Assembly (NCBI RefSeq): GCF_004138125.1 | Contig: NZ_RXHS01000002.1 | Location: 248,001 to 312,000, forward strand | Source of the DNA: Seramator thermalis | Lineage (GTDB): Bacteria; Bacteroidota; Bacteroidia; Bacteroidales; Dysgonomonadaceae | Length of the DNA: 64,000 nt | Direction of reading: 5' to 3' | Part shown: positions 36,201 to 45,001 of the stretch, in pieces | Numbering within the stretch: position 1 is the first letter of the stretch | Layout of the letters: each line of letters starts with the position of its first letter | Program-made: the position numbers and the translations under genes | Notes under the pieces: generated by a model | What the model saw: the letters and a program-made list of their open reading frames with translations, nothing else | Database searches by the model: none | What the model was told of the DNA's origin: nothing

Positions 36201-36395
36201 CTGGGATACGTAATTCCGAAGAATCTCAGCAACAAAATAGGATCATCCAATATCAGACTTTATATAAATGCATCAAATTTGTTTTCGTTTGACAACGTAC
36301 GCAAATTCGAGATCGATCCGGAAATTGCGTCTGAAAACGGGCTCGTATATCCGTTACAGAAATTAACCATGTTCGGTTTTAATTTAACATTTTAA
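33246..36395 (+). CDS. SusC/RagA-type TonB-linked outer-membrane transporter (first copy)
   Basis: A 1049-residue SusC-type receptor. A signal peptide (MQTKKLLIYLFMLFVSAVSS, then LEMMAQ) precedes a carboxypeptidase-D-like domain (VTGKVSDAAGDPLIGVNVLE). A TonB box LDEVVVVGYGTQSKRN and the plug (ISILKDASAAVYGLRASNG) follow, then the beta-barrel ending FGFNLTF. It imports oligosaccharides with the SusD lipoprotein encoded 11 bases on. Together with DUF3823 and GH43 it points to arabinan or a similar arabinose-rich glycan. A distinct direct repeat lies upstream. Confidence 0.95.
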   Translation: MQTKKLLIYLFMLFVSAVSSLEMMAQNTVTGKVSDAAGDPLIGVNVLEKGSSNGTVTDVNGKFTLNVPQGATLVFSYIGYKTQELVVSGNNLDVVLYEDTELLDEVVVVGYGTQSKRNISGAISSVKAEDIVRSNSTTLSGALAGKVQGITTRAVDARPGRGINLQIRNLGNPLYVIDGIAYSGITGSDAFGLSQGSGENIFNNLSLEDIESISILKDASAAVYGLRASNGVVLVTTKKGSKGEDVKINVNGYYGVQNFTRYPKPANAYQFVRARLESEQNYGRDPSSLYSPEELAKWKAGSEPGYKSYDYLDIVTRNNVPQYYVNANVSGGTKRSSYYLSVGNTDQQAILPDFYYNRSNVQANIEANLATGLSVGTQISAILEKTHNVGVPGLDDYFNPLLSVFSMWPIESPYANDNPNYIHQTHNVNVNPATYKDDVTGWIDIYQRTTNVNLYAKYDFKFGLSLKGTYSYNYRNDDFDGFEYTYDAYKYDPETDTYYTQPGWGNQNPWREKHKRNVVQRFQQIQANYNKTFNDHSLSAVLAYERSDYDNTYFVVHTVPSNNYIEKMYLYEQDYLGDDWSYQARAGFIGRVNYNYKERYMLELLGRYDGSYLYYKDSRFGFFPGFSAAWRISDEPFFEPLKSSVNDLKIRGSYGVTGSEMGVNAFDYLGGFNYGWGSSVFDGKFVNGLQPRGLPIRNLSWVKNNSTNIGVDFSLMQYKLTGSIDLFERRRTGLPAARYDVKLPSEIGYSLPNENLESDAHRGVEGLISYQDEVGEFKYKVAANASLARRRWLSSYKPRFGNSWNEYRNSIEDRWTGITWGYQIIGRFESMEDIATYPINNDGRGNTDMLPGDFKYKDVNNDGIINYMDERPIGYALGEQPYMSYGLNFGFNWKSWSLTADFAGATMQSYRRNWELKFPFQNNGSAPHYMFEDRWHREDPYDPNSQWIAGTYPAIRQNLRGDHPIYYTNDFWVTNVSYFRLKNIELGYVIPKNLSNKIGSSNIRLYINASNLFSFDNVRKFEIDPEIASENGLVYPLQKLTMFGFNLTF

Positions 36396-36406
36396 CGAGT
36401 AAAATT

Positions 36407-38254
36407 ATGAAAAGAAATATTTTATACATCGTTCTTTCAATTTTTCTTTCGACCACGATGATTGGATGCAGCAACGATTGGTTCGAAAGAAATCCGAAGG
36501 ATATCATTATGGAAGAACAGGTTTGGAACGATCCAAAACAAATCGACGGACTTCTTGCAAACTATTATAATCGACTTCCCATTTTCACAGGATTGGAAGG
36601 AACTTGGCGTGACATGGCCCTGTTCGACGATGCTATGTGGTCAGGATATATGGGCGAAGAATTTCGAAATCAATTGGCATCTTACTGGCCATCATTTGCA
36701 GAATTATGGAACTATAATCTGATTCGCGACATCAATCTTGCAATTGAAGGAATTGATACTTACAGTGAGAAACTGACGGATGCTCAGAAAGAAGCTTACA
36801 AAGCTGAGTTTAGATTTATTAGAGCTTACAATTATTTTGAATTGGTGAAAAGAATGGGCGGTGTTCCTTTAATTACCAATCAGCTCATATATGATTTTAG
36901 TGGCGACCCCTCGAAGTTACAGCTGCCACGTGCCAAGGAAAGCGAAGTGTATGAGTTTATAGCTGACGAGATGGATGCCATAAAAGATCAGTTGGGTAAT
37001 GCCGGAAGCCAAACACGAGCCAACAAATACACAGCATTGGCACTTAAGAGTCGTGCCATGCTTTATGCTGCCTCGCTTGCAAAATACAATAATTTGATGC
37101 CTGTTCCCATTACCACCAAGGGCGGAGAAGTTGGAATACCTGCTGACAAAGCCGATGAATATTATCAGAAATCCTTGGATGCTTCTATCGAAATAATTAA
37201 GTCGGGCAAATACGAATTGTATAAAAAGAATCCCGATCTCGGTGAGAATTTTTATGAAATTTTCGATAAAAAATCGAATAATCCCGAAGTCATTTGGGCA
37301 AAGGATTATCTTACATCAGCCGACAAACGGCACTGGTTTGCGTATGATAATATAGCTCGTGGCCTTCGAGAAGATAATCTTGGTTCATCATGCATAACTC
37401 CGGTTTTAAATCTTGTAGAAAGCTATCCGTATTTAGATGGATCAAAGGGTATACTGAAAAATCGTACCGCAGATAATTCTGATTATATTTATTATGAAAC
37501 ATTGGACGGAATTTATGCCAACAAAGATAAACGGTTATATGGAACTGTTTTATATTCAGGAACTACGTTCAAGGGACTTCCTGTTGGCATACAAGCCGGT
37601 GTAAAAGTATGGAATGGCGCCGGATATACAACGATTGAAGGAGAAGATATTGGAACGACTTATTCTGACGGCAAAATACTCATTGGCAACTCTGGTCCGC
37701 ATCGTTCGATGCAGGAAGTGTCTAATTCGGGGTTTTATTTGAGAAAATACATTCAATCCGGTGCAGGAACCAGTACGCGTGGTATCCGAAGCGATAATTG
37801 GTGGGTTTATTTCAGATTAGGTGAAATATACTTGAATGCAGCCGAAGCTGCACTTGAATTGGGCAAAGCAGGTGATGCAAAAGACTACGTGAATGAACTA
37901 CGCGAACGGGCCGGATATCCTGAAAACAGTCTCGAATCAATTGATATGGAAACTCTTATGAATGAGAGACGCATAGAACTTGCATTTGAAGATCATCGCT
38001 ATTTCGACATGAAACGTTGGAGAAAAGCTCATATCGTTTGGAACGGTGACAGAGACAATCCTGATGCTATGCTCTATGCCCTTTATCCATACCGAGTTGT
38101 AGGCGGACCACATGATGGAATGTATGTTTTTGACAAAATGGTGGCTCCCCGATTTTTAACACCTCGATATTTTCAGTTGTCGAATTATTATACTTTTATT
38201 CCCCAATACGTAAGAGACAATAATCCGAAAATTGTTCCTAATCCTTTCCAATAA
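36407..38254 (+). CDS. SusD/RagB-type glycan-binding lipoprotein (first copy)
   Basis: A 615-residue SusD-like lipoprotein, with a lipobox (FLSTTMIGC, acylated Cys near residue 21). TPR-like helices such as EAYKAEFRFIRAYNYFELVKRMGGVPLI and RLGEIYLNAAEAALELGKAGDAK are the family mark. The C-terminus has NERRIELAFEDHRYFDMKRWRKA, also typical. It caps the SusC barrel at the surface. Normal family length is 500-650 residues. Confidence 0.95.
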   Translation: MKRNILYIVLSIFLSTTMIGCSNDWFERNPKDIIMEEQVWNDPKQIDGLLANYYNRLPIFTGLEGTWRDMALFDDAMWSGYMGEEFRNQLASYWPSFAELWNYNLIRDINLAIEGIDTYSEKLTDAQKEAYKAEFRFIRAYNYFELVKRMGGVPLITNQLIYDFSGDPSKLQLPRAKESEVYEFIADEMDAIKDQLGNAGSQTRANKYTALALKSRAMLYAASLAKYNNLMPVPITTKGGEVGIPADKADEYYQKSLDASIEIIKSGKYELYKKNPDLGENFYEIFDKKSNNPEVIWAKDYLTSADKRHWFAYDNIARGLREDNLGSSCITPVLNLVESYPYLDGSKGILKNRTADNSDYIYYETLDGIYANKDKRLYGTVLYSGTTFKGLPVGIQAGVKVWNGAGYTTIEGEDIGTTYSDGKILIGNSGPHRSMQEVSNSGFYLRKYIQSGAGTSTRGIRSDNWWVYFRLGEIYLNAAEAALELGKAGDAKDYVNELRERAGYPENSLESIDMETLMNERRIELAFEDHRYFDMKRWRKAHIVWNGDRDNPDAMLYALYPYRVVGGPHDGMYVFDKMVAPRFLTPRYFQLSNYYTFIPQYVRDNNPKIVPNPFQ

Positions 38255-38282
38255 GTTGATTTTTAAGAAAATAATTAAAGAT

Positions 38283-38951
38283 ATGAAAGTAAAACTATTT
38301 TTAATCTCCTCCATCATTGCTTTTTCTATATTTTTTGTAAGTTGCGAAAAAGACAATTTCGATGAACCGGCTTCGATTTTGTCAGGAAGAATTATTTATA
38401 ATAATGAGCCTGTCGGTGTAAGATCGAATGCATTAGAATTGGAACTTTGGCAACACGGGTATGCCAATTTTACAAAGATTCCGGTATTTATCAAACAAGA
38501 TGGTACATTTTCGGCCGTACTTTTCGATGGTAAGTACAAGCTTGTAAGGATGAATGGTGCACCTTGGGAGAACAATACTGATTCTATAGACGTGGAAGTA
38601 CGAGGAAATACAATTGTGGATGTTCCTGTTGTGCCTTATTTTTCACTGAGTAACGTATCTTTTCAAAAAAACGGATCTCAGGTAACTGCCACATTTACCG
38701 TGAACCAAGTGAGCTCACAACGTAATCTGAAAAAAGTATATCTTTTTCTCGGAAAAACGATTATCACCGATAATGGCTATAATATAGCCCGTATTTCTAA
38801 AGATGCTGCTTCCATTACCTTAGGTGAACCCACGACGCTTTCAGTTGAAATTCCATCAGCAAACTCAAGTAGTATGATTTTTGCAAGGGTTGGCATCGAA
38901 ACCGACGGAATAGGGCAATTGCTCTATTCGGAATCGAAAAAAATAGACTGA
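38283..38951 (+). CDS. DUF3823 surface lipoprotein
   Basis: A 222-residue protein with a lipobox (SIFFVSC). Its early region, SILSGRIIYNNEPVGVRSNALELELWQHGY, is the DUF3823 signature, followed by two beta-rich modules. Members sit after susD in polysaccharide loci and are thought to bind glycan. The frame is open to an ATG at 38232 within the susD end. The ATG at 38283 gives a proper lipoprotein signal. Confidence 0.85.
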   Translation: MKVKLFLISSIIAFSIFFVSCEKDNFDEPASILSGRIIYNNEPVGVRSNALELELWQHGYANFTKIPVFIKQDGTFSAVLFDGKYKLVRMNGAPWENNTDSIDVEVRGNTIVDVPVVPYFSLSNVSFQKNGSQVTATFTVNQVSSQRNLKKVYLFLGKTIITDNGYNIARISKDAASITLGEPTTLSVEIPSANSSSMIFARVGIETDGIGQLLYSESKKID

Positions 38952-38962
38952 AAATAAACGGA

Positions 38963-40639
38963 ATGTTTTCAATTACGCGCAAGATATGTCAATGGCTGAT
39001 TCCTTTCGTTTCAGCCTTGACTCTTGCGCAATGCGAGAAATCTCCTTTGGAAAATCCTACCGAAGACAACAATAGTGAAACTATGCAGTATGTTCTACCT
39101 TATTATCCCGATGATTATTCGTCGATAGCATCGTGGTCAAACCGAAACCGCTGGAACCTGGCCAACGTTCACGATCCTTCGGTTGCGTATTACAAGGGGT
39201 ATTATTATATGTACGGCACTGATGCTTCGTATGGTAATGCACACGAAGGACACGGCCACTTTCAGGGCAAACGCTCAACCGATTTGGTGAATTGGGAATG
39301 GGTTGCCGGACCTTTTTATGATGCGCCAACCTGGGTTGCCGACTCGCTCAACGCCATTCGATCGCGCATGGGGCTCGAGGCCATTCCCGAAGATGACATA
39401 CAATACGGTTACTGGGCGCCGGTTGTACGTAGGGTTAACGTTGGAGGACAGGAGATCTTGCGCATGTATTACAGTATTGTCATCGATAACTACATCAAAA
39501 CAGAGAAATCCAACACTCAGACCAATTTTGATGGAAGCTGGACAGAACGTGCCTTTATAGGCATGTGTGAGTCGACCGATCCTGCCGGTGCCGTTTGGAC
39601 CGACAAGGGATTCGTGACCACCTCCTCGTCCGATCGAGGTCTGAATTATAATCGCTCGAGTTTATCGGATTGGAATGCCTATTTTTACTACAACGCCATT
39701 GATCCTACCTATATTGTAACGCCCGAAGGGAAGCATTACCTCATTCATGGATCGTGGCACAGCGGTTTCGCGCTGTTGGAAGTGGATGCTATAACCGGAA
39801 AACCGCTCAACAAGCTCGGTGAACCTTATGCTGACAGTGTGGCTGAACTGACAGCCCGATATGGTAAGAGAATCGGCACACGTCGGGCATCGTCGCGCTG
39901 GCAAGCCAGTGAAGCTCCCGAAATCATATACAAAGATGGTTACTACTATTTGTTTATGGCTTACGATGCGCTTGACGTGCCTTACAATACGCGAGTGGTG
40001 AGAAGCGAAAACATCGACGGGCCATACTACGATATCAACGGCCGCAACTTTACCAACGGTGAAGGCGATTGCTATCCGATTGTAACCCACCCGTATAAAT
40101 TTAATCTCGGTTACGGATGGGTAGGTATATCGCACTGTGCGATTTTTAAAAAGGAAAATACCGATGAGTGGTTTTATATGTCTCAAGGACGATTGCCTGT
40201 CAATGTGGGCGGCAACCCTTATTCCAATGCCATTATGATGGGGCATGTACGCCGCATCGTATGGTGTCCGGCTTCTCCAAACGAACCCGACAACCTATGG
40301 CCGATAACACTGCCCGAACGTTATGCTGCCGTACCCGACTACGGTACCATAACCAAAGACTCGCTCGTTGGGACATGGGAGCACATTAAACTGGAATACA
40401 CCTACGGCCGACAAAACACGGCAACTGCTTTAACGCTCAATGCTGACGGGACGATGTCGGGTGCGTTGACAGGGAGTTGGAGCTACGATGTGGCTAAAAA
40501 ACAACTGAAATTGGGCAACGTGATTGTTTGCGTTGAACGTGAAGTCGATTGGGAAGCAACTCCGCGCCGGGTGACATTGGTATATGCCGGTACCGAAAAA
40601 AATCTGAATGCGACCTATTGGGGCAAAAAGGTGAAATAA
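38963..40639 (+). CDS. GH43 family arabinanase-like glycoside hydrolase with C-terminal beta domain
   Basis: A 558-residue lipoprotein (lipobox VSALTLAQC). The five-bladed propeller shows NVHDPSVAYYKGYYYMYGT (catalytic base Asp near residue 70), the AIDPTYIVTPEGKHYLIHG segment (second Asp near 247) and QASEAPEIIYKDGYYYLF (acid Glu near 318). This fits GH43 endo-arabinanases (arabinan endo-1,5-alpha-L-arabinosidase). A C-terminal lipocalin-like domain (from DSLVGTWEHIKLEYTYGRQN) follows. It would cut arabinan chains at the cell surface. It is 12 bases after the DUF3823 gene and ends this unit. Confidence 0.88.
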   Translation: MFSITRKICQWLIPFVSALTLAQCEKSPLENPTEDNNSETMQYVLPYYPDDYSSIASWSNRNRWNLANVHDPSVAYYKGYYYMYGTDASYGNAHEGHGHFQGKRSTDLVNWEWVAGPFYDAPTWVADSLNAIRSRMGLEAIPEDDIQYGYWAPVVRRVNVGGQEILRMYYSIVIDNYIKTEKSNTQTNFDGSWTERAFIGMCESTDPAGAVWTDKGFVTTSSSDRGLNYNRSSLSDWNAYFYYNAIDPTYIVTPEGKHYLIHGSWHSGFALLEVDAITGKPLNKLGEPYADSVAELTARYGKRIGTRRASSRWQASEAPEIIYKDGYYYLFMAYDALDVPYNTRVVRSENIDGPYYDINGRNFTNGEGDCYPIVTHPYKFNLGYGWVGISHCAIFKKENTDEWFYMSQGRLPVNVGGNPYSNAIMMGHVRRIVWCPASPNEPDNLWPITLPERYAAVPDYGTITKDSLVGTWEHIKLEYTYGRQNTATALTLNADGTMSGALTGSWSYDVAKKQLKLGNVIVCVEREVDWEATPRRVTLVYAGTEKNLNATYWGKKVK

Positions 40640-40992
40640 TATCGTAAAATTCGGTGTGTTTTGAGCACAGTCCAACAACGAATGTATTAAAATCTTCATC
40701 GAATAGATCTTATTCATACTCATGACAACTTATATGAAGAAGAGAAAATAGGATATTTATTGGAACAAATGAATAAAGTCTTTTTCAGGTATTTCGATGT
40801 AGATAAAGGAAAAAGTAAATTTATGCTGTATAACATATAGTTAAAGATTCAATCGAAAATAATAAGTATTAATTTTACACCGATTTTATCTTAATAATGA
40901 AACAATCAGTATAATCTGAAGAAAAGCACCGGAAAATACAGTACAGAAATATAGGAAGCTTCGTCTATATGGGTGATTTTACGCTCTATTAA
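40640..40992. other. Intergenic region upstream of the arabinose operon
   Basis: About 350 AT-rich bases between the GH43 gene and the operator. Short open stretches exist but none has recognisable coding features. No RNA gene or mobile element was seen. Confidence 0.4.
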
Positions 40993-41009
40993 AGTGTACG
41001 ATATACACT
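40993..41009. promoter_or_regulatory. Perfect palindrome, probable operator of the arabinose operon
   Basis: AGTGTA, CGATA and TACACT form a perfect 6-5-6 inverted repeat. It overlaps where the -33 element of the promoter with -7 at 41024-41031 would be, and is 61 bases upstream of the symporter start. The position fits a repressor site responding to arabinose. No regulator gene for it is in the window. Confidence 0.6.
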
Positions 41010-41023
41010 AAATTATTTCGTGA

Positions 41024-41031
41024 TATTATTG
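41024..41031 (+). promoter_or_regulatory. Putative -7 element of the arabinose operon
   Basis: TATTATTG differs from TAnnTTTG at one base and lies 39 bases before the GTG at 41070. The expected -33 position falls on the right end of the palindrome at 40993-41009. Confidence 0.45.
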
Positions 41032-41069
41032 CAAATAAATAATTGTTTAATTTTTAAATTAAAAACATT

Positions 41070-42764
41070 GTGGCACTATTAGATTGGGTTGTAATTGGGA
41101 TCTTCTTGCTGGTACTCATTGGCATTGTGGTGTGGGTAATGAAGCAGGAACAGGATGACACTGCAGATTATTTTTTAGGCGGACGAGATGCGACGTGGAT
41201 TGCAATTGGGGCCTCGATTTTTGCATCTAACATCGGATCGGAACACCTTGTAGGTTTGGCGGGAGCGGGAGCATCGAGTGGTATGGCGATGGCGCACTGG
41301 GAAATACAGGGATGGCTGATTTTGTTGTTGGGGTGGGTTTTCGTGCCGTTTTATAGCCGAAGCATGGTATATACCATGCCTGAATTCTTGGAAAAGCGCT
41401 ATAACTCGCAATCGCGGACGATTTTATCGGTTATCTCCTTGATTAGTTACGTATTGACAAAAGTTGCTGTAACGGTTTATGCCGGAGGCTTGGTATTTCA
41501 GCAGGTATTTGGCATACAGGAGTTGTGGGGGATCGACTTTTTCTGGATTGCGGCAATCGGCCTTGTATTGATTACTGCTGTTTACACAATTTTCGGAGGA
41601 ATGAGATCGGTATTGTACACATCAGTTCTTCAGACGCCGATTTTGCTGCTTGGCTCAGCAGTTATCCTTGTATTGGGTTTAAAGGAATTGGGCGGATGGG
41701 ATGAAATGATTCGTATAGCTGGAGCTGTCCCTGTAAATGATTATGGAGACAAGATGACCGACTTGATGCGAAACATCAACGATCCGAAATTTCCCTGGCT
41801 TGGAGCTTTGATAGGGTCTGCCATTATCGGATTTTGGTATTGGTGTACGGATCAATTTATTGTGCAGCGAGTGCTGTCGGGCAAAAACGAAAAAGAATCA
41901 CGACGAGGAGCCATTTTCGGAGCTTATTTAAAACTTCTACCTGTATTTCTGTTTCTCATACCCGGTATGATTGCATTTGCCATTCATCAAAAAAGCATAG
42001 GTGCTGGAGGAGAAGCTTTTCTTCCAATGCTTTCCAATGGACAAATAAATTCGGATTCCGCTTTTCCTGTATTAGTTGCCAAATTATTGCCGGCAGGATT
42101 TAAAGGAGTCGTTGTGTGCGGAATTTTAGCTGCATTGATGAGTTCTTTGGCTTCATTATTCAATTCGTCCGCTTCTTTGTTTACAATCGATTTTTATAAG
42201 CGATTTAAACCTGATACTTCTGAAAAGAGATTGGTAGTCGTTGGGCAAATTGCAACTGTGTTTATCGTAGTATTGGGTATTTTGTGGATACCTATCATGC
42301 GTAGCATAGGCGATGTTCTTTATACGTATTTACAGGATGTGCAATCGGTTCTTGCTCCGGGCATAGCTGCAGCGTTTCTTCTGGGCGTTACTTGGAAAAG
42401 AACATCGGCCAAAGGCGGGATGTGGGGATTGATAACCGGATTGATAATAGGGTTGACCCGATTGGGTGCGAACGTATTTTACAGCAATAATCCGGATGCT
42501 GCGCAAACACTTTTCAAATATATTTTTTACGATGTTAACTGGTTGTTCTTCTGCGGTTGGATGTTTTTGTTCTGTATTGTTATTATTGTCGTAGTTAGTT
42601 TGTTTACTGAAGCACCTTCTGAGGAAAAGATTCAGGGGCTTGTCTTTGGGACGGCCACCCCTGAACAGAAGGCGGTGACTCGTGCCAGCTGGAACCATTG
42701 GGATATCATCCATACGGTGATCATATTGGGTATAACAGTAGCGTTCTACATCTATTTTTGGTAA
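41070..42764 (+). CDS. Sodium/solute symporter (SSS family), probable L-arabinose importer
   Basis: A 564-residue SSS-family transporter with about fourteen helices. It shows DYFLGGRDATWIAIGASIFASNIGSEHLVGLAGAGAS (the conserved sodium and substrate region of SGLT-type proteins), YNSQSRTILSVISL and SSLASLFNSSASLFTIDFYKRF. It moves sugar with Na+. The start codon is GTG at 41070; no ATG is closer. First gene of the unit with araD, araA and araB, so L-arabinose is the likely cargo. Confidence 0.9.
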   Translation: MALLDWVVIGIFLLVLIGIVVWVMKQEQDDTADYFLGGRDATWIAIGASIFASNIGSEHLVGLAGAGASSGMAMAHWEIQGWLILLLGWVFVPFYSRSMVYTMPEFLEKRYNSQSRTILSVISLISYVLTKVAVTVYAGGLVFQQVFGIQELWGIDFFWIAAIGLVLITAVYTIFGGMRSVLYTSVLQTPILLLGSAVILVLGLKELGGWDEMIRIAGAVPVNDYGDKMTDLMRNINDPKFPWLGALIGSAIIGFWYWCTDQFIVQRVLSGKNEKESRRGAIFGAYLKLLPVFLFLIPGMIAFAIHQKSIGAGGEAFLPMLSNGQINSDSAFPVLVAKLLPAGFKGVVVCGILAALMSSLASLFNSSASLFTIDFYKRFKPDTSEKRLVVVGQIATVFIVVLGILWIPIMRSIGDVLYTYLQDVQSVLAPGIAAAFLLGVTWKRTSAKGGMWGLITGLIIGLTRLGANVFYSNNPDAAQTLFKYIFYDVNWLFFCGWMFLFCIVIIVVVSLFTEAPSEEKIQGLVFGTATPEQKAVTRASWNHWDIIHTVIILGITVAFYIYFW

Positions 42765-42781
42765 ATATAATTTATTAGATC

Positions 42782-43465
42782 ATGCTGAAAGAATTAAAAG
42801 AACAGGTATTTGAAGCTAATCTCGATTTAGTAAAACACGGATTGGTCATTTTCACCTGGGGCAATGTAAGTGCGATAGATCGAGACGAAGGTTTGGTTGT
42901 GATCAAACCATCGGGCGTATCCTACAATGTGATGAGGCCGGAAGATATGGTGGTTGTGAATTTGGATGGAGAAATCGTAGAAGGCAAGCTCAAACCTTCG
43001 TCCGATACACCCACTCACTTAGTTTTATACAAATCGTTTTCCAACATCGGTGGGATTGTCCACACTCACTCTACTTATGCAACTGCTTGGGCACAAGCCG
43101 GAAAAGATATTCCCAACATTGGAACAACCCATGCCGACTATTTTAGTGACAACATTCCGTGTACGAATGATATGACGCGAGAAGAAGTGGAAGGCGAATA
43201 TGAAAAAGAAACCGGCAAAGTTATTGTGAAACGATTTGAAAAATTAAATCCGGACTTTATTCCCGGAGTATTGGTAAAAAATCATGGGCCTTTTTCGTGG
43301 GGGAAAGATGCGCACGAGGCTGTTCACAACGCAGTGGTGATGGAACAAGTAGCTAAAATGGCATTTATTTCATTGAATATTAATCCCAATCTTACCATGA
43401 ATCCGCACCTGATAACGAAGCATTTCCAACGCAAACACGGTAAAAATGCATATTACGGACAATAA
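42782..43465 (+). CDS. araD: L-ribulose-5-phosphate 4-epimerase
   Basis: A 227-residue class II aldolase-fold epimerase. It has [22 protein letters not shown] (phosphate-binding), [15 protein letters not shown] (zinc His pair) and a later [11 protein letters not shown] with another His ligand. It converts L-ribulose 5-phosphate to D-xylulose 5-phosphate. It lies 17 bases after the symporter and 33 before araA. Standard length. Confidence 0.95.
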   Translation: MLKELKEQVFEANLDLVKHGLVIFTWGNVSAIDRDEGLVVIKPSGVSYNVMRPEDMVVVNLDGEIVEGKLKPSSDTPTHLVLYKSFSNIGGIVHTHSTYATAWAQAGKDIPNIGTTHADYFSDNIPCTNDMTREEVEGEYEKETGKVIVKRFEKLNPDFIPGVLVKNHGPFSWGKDAHEAVHNAVVMEQVAKMAFISLNINPNLTMNPHLITKHFQRKHGKNAYYGQ

Positions 43466-43498
43466 ACAAAAATATTAATACGATAAAAAAATAAAATT

Positions 43499-45001
43499 AT
43501 GTCATTCCAAAATTATGAAGTATGGTTTGTAACGGGTGCACAGCTGCTGTACGGCGGCGACGCGGTGATTGCCGTGGATGCCCATTCGAACGAAATGGTG
43601 AACGGACTCAACAATTCGGGTAATTTACCCGTAAAAATTGTATATAAAGGAACTGTCAATTCTTCGGCCGAAATAAGCAAAACGTTTTCGGATGCAAATA
43701 ACGATCCCAAATGTATAGGTGTGATCACCTGGATGCACACTTTTTCGCCGGCTAAGATGTGGATACATGGATTGCAGAATTTCAAAAAACCGCTTTTGCA
43801 TTTTCATACGCAATTCAACAAGGAAGTTCCCTGGAACGAAATCGACATGGATTTCATGAACCTGAATCAGTCGGCACACGGCGACCGTGAATTCGGCCAT
43901 ATTGTTACGCGGATGCGAAAAAATCGCAAAGTAGTGGTTGGCCATTGGCAGGACAAAAAGGCTCAGGATAGGATTGCGGTATGGATGAGGGTTGCTGCCG
44001 CATGGGCCGATGCGCAGGACATGATTATCGTTCGATTTGGAGATAACATGAATAATGTTGCCGTTACCGACGGCGATAAAGTTGAGGCCGAAATGCGTCT
44101 CGGCTATCATGTCGATTACTATCCCGTCGGCGATTTGGTTGCATATCAGGATAAAGTAACCGACAGTGAGATTGCGGAAATGGTGAAACAATATGAATCG
44201 GAATACGATTTTGCGCCAAACGTACAGGTTGGAGGTAAGGACCGCAGTCAAGTTTTTGAAGCTGCCCGAATCGAAATAGCACTGCGTAGGTTTTTGAAAG
44301 ACAAGGGTGCTAAAGCATTTACAACCAATTTTGACGAATTGCACGGATTGAATCAACTTCCGGGACTTGCCTCACAACGTTTGATGGCCGAAGGCTATGG
44401 ATTTGGCGCCGAAGGCGACTGGAAAACTGCTGCACTTCTGCGTTCGATGTGGTTTATGGGACAGGGACTGGAAGGAGGATGCTCATTCCTCGAAGATTAT
44501 ACCTATCATTTTGATGGAGAGCGTAGTGCCATATTGCAAGCTCACATGCTTGAAGTGTCGCCGTTGATTTCGGCAGGGAAACCTCAAATGAACGTATTTC
44601 CATTGGGAATTGGAGGAAAAGCCGATCCGGCACGATTGATATTTACGGCAAAACCCGGACAAGGTATAGCAGCAACAATAGTAGATATGGGAAATCGTTT
44701 TCGAATGATCGTGAATCAAGTCGATTTGATTGAACCCAAGCCACTGCCCAAACTACCTGTTGCCTGTGCCTTATGGATTCCGCAACCCAGTTTGGAAGTA
44801 GGAGCTGCTGCCTGGATTCTTGCCGGAGGTACGCATCATACCAGTTTTTCGTCTGCTCTCACAATGGAATATCTCGACGATTATGCCGAAATAGCAGGCA
44901 TCGAAAAGGTTGCGATCGATAATAATACGACAATTCCCGAATTCAAAAAGGAATTGCATCTGAACGAAATCTATTATCTCTTGAATAAAGCATTGATGTA
45001 A
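43499..45001 (+). CDS. araA: L-arabinose isomerase
   Basis: A 500-residue AraA. Marks are EVWFVTGAQLLYGGDAVIAV at the start and MHTFSPAKMWIHGLQNFKKP. The metal-site segments are GYGFGAEGDWKTAALLRSM (a Glu ligand) and LEDYTYHFDGERSAILQAHMLEVSP (a Glu and His ligand). It converts L-arabinose to L-ribulose with Mn2+. The stop codon overlaps the araB start by one base. Its base composition is ordinary for the region (about 42-48% GC), unlike araB. Confidence 0.96.
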   Translation: MSFQNYEVWFVTGAQLLYGGDAVIAVDAHSNEMVNGLNNSGNLPVKIVYKGTVNSSAEISKTFSDANNDPKCIGVITWMHTFSPAKMWIHGLQNFKKPLLHFHTQFNKEVPWNEIDMDFMNLNQSAHGDREFGHIVTRMRKNRKVVVGHWQDKKAQDRIAVWMRVAAAWADAQDMIIVRFGDNMNNVAVTDGDKVEAEMRLGYHVDYYPVGDLVAYQDKVTDSEIAEMVKQYESEYDFAPNVQVGGKDRSQVFEAARIEIALRRFLKDKGAKAFTTNFDELHGLNQLPGLASQRLMAEGYGFGAEGDWKTAALLRSMWFMGQGLEGGCSFLEDYTYHFDGERSAILQAHMLEVSPLISAGKPQMNVFPLGIGGKADPARLIFTAKPGQGIAATIVDMGNRFRMIVNQVDLIEPKPLPKLPVACALWIPQPSLEVGAAAWILAGGTHHTSFSSALTMEYLDDYAEIAGIEKVAIDNNTTIPEFKKELHLNEIYYLLNKALM

